DNA from: Marinilabiliaceae bacterium
GTDB taxonomy: Bacteria; Bacteroidota; Bacteroidia; Bacteroidales; Marinilabiliaceae
NCBI GenBank assembly: GCA_009777175.1
Contig: WRMI01000005.1
Coordinates: 1 to 64,000 of the forward strand
Direction: 5' to 3'
Length of the DNA: 64,000 nucleotides
Every line of letters begins with the position of its first letter. The stretch's first letter is position 1. The notes under the pieces were generated by a model. The model was not told the origin of the DNA. It did no database searches and saw nothing but the letters and a program-made list of their open reading frames with translations. Positions 59,869 to 64,000 of the stretch are shown in pieces. A program made the position numbers and the translations under genes.

Positions 59869-61008
59869 CTATTCTTTTATGTAAATTTTGTCTAATTTGT
59901 CTAAAAATCGCTCGTCCGACATTCCGGTACGATTGAAAAAAATAACGCTTCCTATCTTTATATCGGGATAAATTCTGATTTCGCAATAGTAACCACCGCC
60001 GCCGCCTGCGTGAGCGAAATATTTGTTTCCCTCTAATTCGCCTGCAAACCAAGATAAACACATTCTCGTATTTTTGTTTTCCTGAAACAACAACTGCTTG
60101 TACTCATTGGAAATAAGAGCGTTGTTCTCTTTTAATAACTCTTGAATGTATGTTATAAATGCTGTCGGTTTGCCAATCAACCCTCCATAAGGAGCGCCAT
60201 TGACATAAAATGTTTTAAACGGGCGCCATTTTCCTTCGGCTTTTTCCATAAATTTAGATTTGTCGATGAAAAATCCCAGCATAAGGTTGGAGAATGACAT
60301 TTTTTTGTGGTAGCCTATTGCATGATTTTCGTTATCACTAATTGTAAAAGTTAAATCGGCGGGAGAGATAGGTAATTTTTGAATGATAAACTCAAAAACA
60401 TATTCCTCATACGTTTTTCCTGATACACTTTCAATTAGTTGACCCAAAATGATATAACCTAAATTTGAATAAGAAAATTTTTCGTCGGGTTTCGATTTTA
60501 TTTTGTTATTTTTGTCAAAAACAGGTTTAAAAAACTGATTTCTATCAAAACTGTTTTGTTCGCTATCTAAATGTATCCAAGACAGGGGAATAGGATTCGG
60601 TATTCCTGCGGTGTGGTTTAAAAGTTGCTTAATTGTAATTTCTGTACCATACTGAAAATCTGATAAATAATCTATTATCGGCTTATTTAAATCTATTTTT
60701 CCACATTCTGCTAATTGCATAACTGCCAATGCCGTAAAGGTTTTTGTTACAGAAAAAGCATTATAAGTTGTGTTTCTATCGGTTTGTCTTTGCTTAGAAA
60801 TGTCGGCGTAGCCAAGTTGAAATGATTTTATAATATTTTCACTGTCAAATATATAGTATTGAACAGAGGGCGATTTGCCACTCTCAATTTCATTGGTCAA
60901 AATTTGCTCTACATTCGTCATATCATTTATCTTTTTGTCTAAAAAACTATAAATCAGAACAATACTTGTTATACCAATTACTATGTATATTATTTTTCGT
61001 TTCTTCAT
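59869..61008 (-). CDS. Serine hydrolase, beta-lactamase/DD-peptidase family
   Basis: 379 residues. An N-terminal membrane helix (about 6-22; IIYIVIGITSIVLIYSF) may be a signal anchor. The class C-like fold has the SxxK motif SVTK (in NAFSVTKTFTALAVMQLAE), the YxN motif YSN (KFSYSNLGYIILGQL), and HAGGGGGYYCEIRIYP in place of the KTG/HTG box. Such proteins act on D-amino acid peptides or esters outside the cytoplasm. It begins one base after the truncated PIN gene, which suggests that it was inserted there. Confidence 0.82.
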   Translation of the reverse strand: MKKRKIIYIVIGITSIVLIYSFLDKKINDMTNVEQILTNEIESGKSPSVQYYIFDSENIIKSFQLGYADISKQRQTDRNTTYNAFSVTKTFTALAVMQLAECGKIDLNKPIIDYLSDFQYGTEITIKQLLNHTAGIPNPIPLSWIHLDSEQNSFDRNQFFKPVFDKNNKIKSKPDEKFSYSNLGYIILGQLIESVSGKTYEEYVFEFIIQKLPISPADLTFTISDNENHAIGYHKKMSFSNLMLGFFIDKSKFMEKAEGKWRPFKTFYVNGAPYGGLIGKPTAFITYIQELLKENNALISNEYKQLLFQENKNTRMCLSWFAGELEGNKYFAHAGGGGGYYCEIRIYPDIKIGSVIFFNRTGMSDERFLDKLDKIYIKE

Positions 61009-61101
61009 TTATAATTTTTCTTTTTTTCGTTTCTTCCATTTGGTACAAAGAATGGTACAAATCAATGGGTTTGTGTCGCAAACAATTCTAATCCTATTCA
61101 T
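61009..61101 (-). pseudogene. Truncated PIN-domain toxin gene (VapC type)
   Basis: 30 codons: MNRIRIVCDTNPLICTILCT, then lysine-rich residues and a stop directly before the serine hydrolase ATG. IVCDTNPLI is the PIN-domain first strand with the catalytic Asp; about 100 residues are missing. Its ATG overlaps the antitoxin's last codons (ATGAATAG), the coupling typical of VapBC. Non-functional. Confidence 0.65.
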
Positions 61102-61252
61102 TTCTTATTCGTTTTTGGTATTCCAAACCGTCTTCGCCCCATTTGATTTTACCCAGAAACATATCGGAGCGAAACTGTTTTCTTGGCTTCAAACTCAATA
61201 ACATTTTGTCTATCTCTTGACGATTAGTATCACTATTTACTGTAATTACCAT
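61094..61252 (-). CDS. VapB-type antitoxin, orphaned
   Basis: 52 residues: MVITVNSDTNRQEIDKMLLS, then LKPRKQFRSDMFLGKIKWGE and DGLEYQKRIRNE. The pattern K(Q/K)F...F.GKIKWGEDxLxYQKRxR.E is that of short Bacteroidota antitoxins encoded before PIN toxins. Intact, with a strong -7 box 24 bases upstream, while its toxin is truncated. An orphan antitoxin could protect against an intact homologous toxin elsewhere. Confidence 0.65.
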   Translation of the reverse strand: MVITVNSDTNRQEIDKMLLSLKPRKQFRSDMFLGKIKWGEDGLEYQKRIRNE

Positions 61253-61275
61253 ATATTTTTATTCTAAAAATCGCG

Positions 61276-61283
61276 CAAAGATA
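61276..61283 (-). promoter_or_regulatory. -7 box for the antitoxin gene
   Basis: Minus strand TATCTTTG followed by CG, 24 bases before the start at 61252; a perfect TAnnTTTG. Confidence 0.65.
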
Positions 61284-61406
61284 GATATTTTTTTTAAACT
61301 TCATTATTTTTTCAAAAAACGGCACACCCTGCAAAACATACCTTTCTCGCATATCTTCCAAATACAACTCTAGCACATCAGCAATACATGTTAGGTGTTA
61401 GATGTA

Positions 61407-61483
61407 AATGAAGTAATTTCTGAAAATATAATATATTTATATATGTGCAAACAAATGAATAATTTGTAAGAAATTACTTCATT
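61407..61483. repeat. 15-bp perfect inverted repeat with 47-bp spacer
   Basis: AATGAAGTAATTTCT at 61407-61421 pairs with AGAAATTACTTCATT at 61469-61483; the spacer is almost pure A/T. It lies between the gpsA stop and the antitoxin promoter. The rest of 61284-61537 shows no gene. Confidence 0.7.
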
Positions 61484-61537
61484 CTGTGCATTACGTAAAA
61501 GCAATGCAACTATATTAGACAATCATTAATTTTTATC

Positions 61538-62536
61538 TTATCTTAACAATTCAGTCAGTAACTTAATTTCAATTGTAGGTGAAATGCGTTCATACAAAAT
61601 GTTATATACTGCATCTGTAATTGGCATATTCACTTTATATTTTTCGTTACGTTCTTTAATACTTTTAGCTGCATAATAACCTTCTGCAATTTGCATCATT
61701 TCAAGTTGAGTGCTTTTGACTGAATATCCTTTTCCTATCATCGTACCGAAAGTACGGTTTCTACTAAATTGTGAATAGCAGGTAACTAAAAGGTCTCCTA
61801 AATAGGCAGAACTCTTAATATCACGAATGATTGGGTGGACAGTGTCAACAAATCTTTTTATTTCTTGAATAGCATTAGAAATCAGAACAGCTTGAAAATT
61901 ATCACCATATCCTAATCCGTGACAAATTCCTGAAGCAACTGCCATAATGTTTTTAAGTACGGCAGCATATTCCGTACCATAAATATCATCGGTAATCACT
62001 GCTTTAATGAAACTGCTTTGAAAAATATTAGAAAATTGCCGCGCTGTTTTCATATCTTGGCATGCAATTGTCAAATAAGATAACCTTTCTAATGCAACTT
62101 CTTCGGCGTGGCACGGACCAGATAAAACAAGAATTTGTTCCAAAGGAATTTGATATGTTTCGCTCAAATATGTACCAACAATTTGATTTTCATCGGGAAC
62201 GAGCCCTTTAATTGCTGAAATAGCAAATTTATTTTTTAACGGAACTTTCAGTCCTAAAAGAAAAAATTTTAAGAACGCTGATGGACAAGCAAAAATAATA
62301 ACGTCTGAATTTTCAACTAATTCAGAAATATCATTAGTAAAATTTATCCTGTTTATGTCAAATTTTACAGATTGTAAATAATTTGGATTTCGTTGTAACC
62401 GTTTAAATTTTGAAATATTTTCGGGATTCCTGAAATGCCAATTTATACTATCAACATTTTGCAAAATCATTTTCGCAACAGCCGTAGCCCAGCTACCACT
62501 ACCTACTATTCCTATTTTGGGTTGTTTTTCTTCCAT
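61538..62536 (-). CDS. gpsA: Glycerol-3-phosphate dehydrogenase [NAD(P)+]
   Basis: Makes sn-glycerol 3-phosphate for phospholipids. 332 residues. NAD(P)-binding KIGIVGSGSWATAVAKM (residues 6-22), VIIFACPSAFLKFFL, FAISAIKGLVPDENQIVG, LSGPCHAEEVALERLSYLTI (catalytic region), YGTEYAAVLKNIMAVASGIC with the catalytic Lys, and YLGDLLVTCYSQFSRNRTFG near the substrate-binding Arg/Asn. Same strand as and 25 bases behind lysS, so likely cotranscribed, an order common in Bacteroidota. Confidence 0.94.
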   Translation of the reverse strand: MEEKQPKIGIVGSGSWATAVAKMILQNVDSINWHFRNPENISKFKRLQRNPNYLQSVKFDINRINFTNDISELVENSDVIIFACPSAFLKFFLLGLKVPLKNKFAISAIKGLVPDENQIVGTYLSETYQIPLEQILVLSGPCHAEEVALERLSYLTIACQDMKTARQFSNIFQSSFIKAVITDDIYGTEYAAVLKNIMAVASGICHGLGYGDNFQAVLISNAIQEIKRFVDTVHPIIRDIKSSAYLGDLLVTCYSQFSRNRTFGTMIGKGYSVKSTQLEMMQIAEGYYAAKSIKERNEKYKVNMPITDAVYNILYERISPTIEIKLLTELLR

Positions 62537-62561
62537 ATTATATACAATTTTTAATTATTTT

Positions 62562-64000
62562 TCAATTATTAATTGGTTTCATCTGCGGAAACAACAAAAC
62601 TTCTTGTATTGATGCCCGATTGGTCATAAACATTGCTAATCGGTCGATGCCAATTCCCATTCCAGATGTAGGTGGCATTCCATATTCTAATGCCCTCACA
62701 AAATCGAGGTCAATATACATTGCCTCTTCGTCTCCTTTTTCAGAAAGTTTCATCTGCTCTTGGAAACGTTCTAATTGGTCAATGGGGTCGTTAAGTTCGC
62801 TATATGCGTTGGCGAGTTCTTTGCCATTTACAAACAGTTCGAATCGTTCGGTCAATTCGGGATTGGTTCGGTGTTTTTTGCATAAAGGAGACATTTCTAT
62901 CGGATAATCAGTGATGAAGGTAGGTTGAACAAAATTATTTTCACACTTCTCACCAAATATAGCATCAATGAGTTTACCTTTGCCCATTGATTTATCTGTT
63001 TCAATGTTTAATTTTTTGCAGACTTCACTTATCTCATCTTCATTCATTCCCGAAATATCAAACCCCGTATATTCTTTAATAGCATCAAGCATTGTAATTC
63101 TTTTAAACGGTCTTTGGAAATCGATAATAATATCTCCAAATTGCACTTTTGTTGTTCCGTGAAGTGAAATTGCAACCTTTTCAACAAGTTCTTCGGTAAA
63201 GTTCATCATCCACTTGTAATCTTTGTATGCCACATATATTTCCAAAACAGTAAATTCGGGGTTATGAGTTCTGTCCATTCCTTCGTTTCTAAAATCTTTT
63301 GCGAATTCGTAAACTCCCTCAAAACCACCTACTATCAACCTTTTCAAATATAGTTCATTTGCAATTCTCAAATAAAGTGGAATATCTAGGGCATTATGAT
63401 GCGTAATAAAAGGTCTGGCAGCGGCTCCGCCCGGAATTGATTGCAAAATAGGCGTTTCAACTTCAACATATCCAAATTGATTAAAAAAATCACGCATGGT
63501 GTTGATAATTTTTGTCCGTTTCAAAAATGTTTCCATAACTCCCTCGTTTACAATTAAATCTACATACCGCTGACGATAACGCTGTTCTGGGTCTGAAAAA
63601 GCATCATATATAATTCCATCTTTTTCTTTGACAATTGGCAAAGGGCGCAACGATTTTGAAAGGAGAGTCAATTCGTTTGCGTGAATGGAAATTTCACCCG
63701 TTTGTGTTTTGAAAACATAACCTTTGATACCAACATAATCGCCAATATCAAGCAGTCGCTTAAAGAGAGTGTTATAGAGTGTTTTATCTTCTGTTGGACA
63801 AATTTCGTCTCGGCGAATATAGATTTGAATACGTCCTTGTTTATCTTTTATTTCGGCAAAAGAAGCGTTCCCCATTATTCTGCGGCTCATAATTCGACCT
63901 GCAATAACAACATCTACTTTGTTTTCACTATTTTCGTCAAAATTTTTGATAATATCTTGCGAATAGTGCGTAACTACGTATTCGGCTGCGGGATAAGGCT
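62562..64000 (-). CDS. lysS: Lysyl-tRNA synthetase, class II (5' end outside window)
   Basis: Charges tRNA-Lys. The visible 478 codons begin outside the window; the in-frame sequence at the edge is [20 protein letters not shown], the N-terminal anticodon-binding region. The OB-fold continues with [20 protein letters not shown], then class II motif 1 ([20 protein letters not shown]), motif 2 ([20 protein letters not shown]) and motif 3 ([19 protein letters not shown]). The C-terminus ends soon after motif 3 at PQMKPINN, normal for the bacterial enzyme without extra domain. Only a short N-terminal part is missing. Confidence 0.94.
   Translation of the reverse strand, partial: PYPAAEYVVTHYSQDIIKNFDENSENKVDVVIAGRIMSRRIMGNASFAEIKDKQGRIQIYIRRDEICPTEDKTLYNTLFKRLLDIGDYVGIKGYVFKTQTGEISIHANELTLLSKSLRPLPIVKEKDGIIYDAFSDPEQRYRQRYVDLIVNEGVMETFLKRTKIINTMRDFFNQFGYVEVETPILQSIPGGAAARPFITHHNALDIPLYLRIANELYLKRLIVGGFEGVYEFAKDFRNEGMDRTHNPEFTVLEIYVAYKDYKWMMNFTEELVEKVAISLHGTTKVQFGDIIIDFQRPFKRITMLDAIKEYTGFDISGMNEDEISEVCKKLNIETDKSMGKGKLIDAIFGEKCENNFVQPTFITDYPIEMSPLCKKHRTNPELTERFELFVNGKELANAYSELNDPIDQLERFQEQMKLSEKGDEEAMYIDLDFVRALEYGMPPTSGMGIGIDRLAMFMTNRASIQEVLLFPQMKPINN

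Noticed and set aside
60983..61201. 72-codon plus-strand frame
   Set aside because: It is antisense to the antitoxin and PIN remnant, which have a promoter and recognisable family patterns.

Overview
The window looks like a chromosome segment of an anaerobic, fermentative member of the Bacteroidota, most likely Bacteroidales. Evidence: strongly AT-rich DNA; genes almost without Shine-Dalgarno sequences but repeatedly preceded by the Bacteroidota -7 box (TAnnTTTG, often continuing GC); lineage-typical families (DUF4293, SprA, DUF3108, Big_5 lipoproteins, LRR lipoproteins); and a sodium-pumping decarboxylase operon together with pta-ackA, which fits propionate plus acetate production. No species can be named from this sequence.

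Layout. 1-300: four TTTTTGTCCCT repeats and what looks like the 3' end of a tRNA plus its terminator, possibly the edge of an integrated element lying to the left. 363-8880: housekeeping genes (CMP-kinase-like, DUF4293, manC, the four-gene methylmalonyl-CoA decarboxylase operon, a metallo-beta-lactamase-fold hydrolase, pcm). 8988-14589: a truncated DUF1016 nuclease gene, a membrane-anchored EEP phosphatase, thyA, folA and an AAA ATPase. 14596-15128: three arrays (11 copies) of a 33-bp repeat interleaved with two decayed copies of the 5' end of that ATPase gene. 15679-17202: an uncharacterised two-gene module, then tRNA-Gly and tRNA-Leu. 17480-34320: a TPR protein, pta-ackA, several lipoproteins, a degenerate response regulator, pyruvate kinase and an outer-membrane protein pair. 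34489-44490: M23 peptidase, dxr and the giant sprA gene, which implies a type IX secretion system. 45443-46724: a second copy of the two-gene module. 46870-50877: a small secreted Lys/Cys-rich protein, queE, a PD-(D/E)XK transposase-family protein and a DUF1016 pseudogene. 51013-61252: an accessory region with VapD, an S41 peptidase, DUF3791/DUF3990, RhuM, a lipoprotein/barrel pair, a quinone reductase, two methyltransferases, HigBA, a serine hydrolase and a broken VapBC; several gene units here are followed by a related GC-richer repeat, as in a cassette array. 61538-64000: gpsA and lysS, which runs off the right edge.

Intergenic DNA is unusually full of repeats: a dispersed element built on CTTTGCG and ending ATGAATAATGCAGGTTA, (GG)TTAGTG microsatellites, CAGTTATCAGTTTT microsatellites, several REP-like palindrome types, and a CTCGGTACGAG element. 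The TTAGTG repeat has run into the 3' ends of several genes and now supplies their last codons.

The best candidates for something undescribed are the duplicated FIST-like protein plus ~85-residue partner module (15679-16921 and 45443-46724), the cassette-like array at 51013-54850, the palindromic in-frame inserts in two DUF1016 genes, and the duplicated promoter-like arrays upstream of the AAA ATPase.
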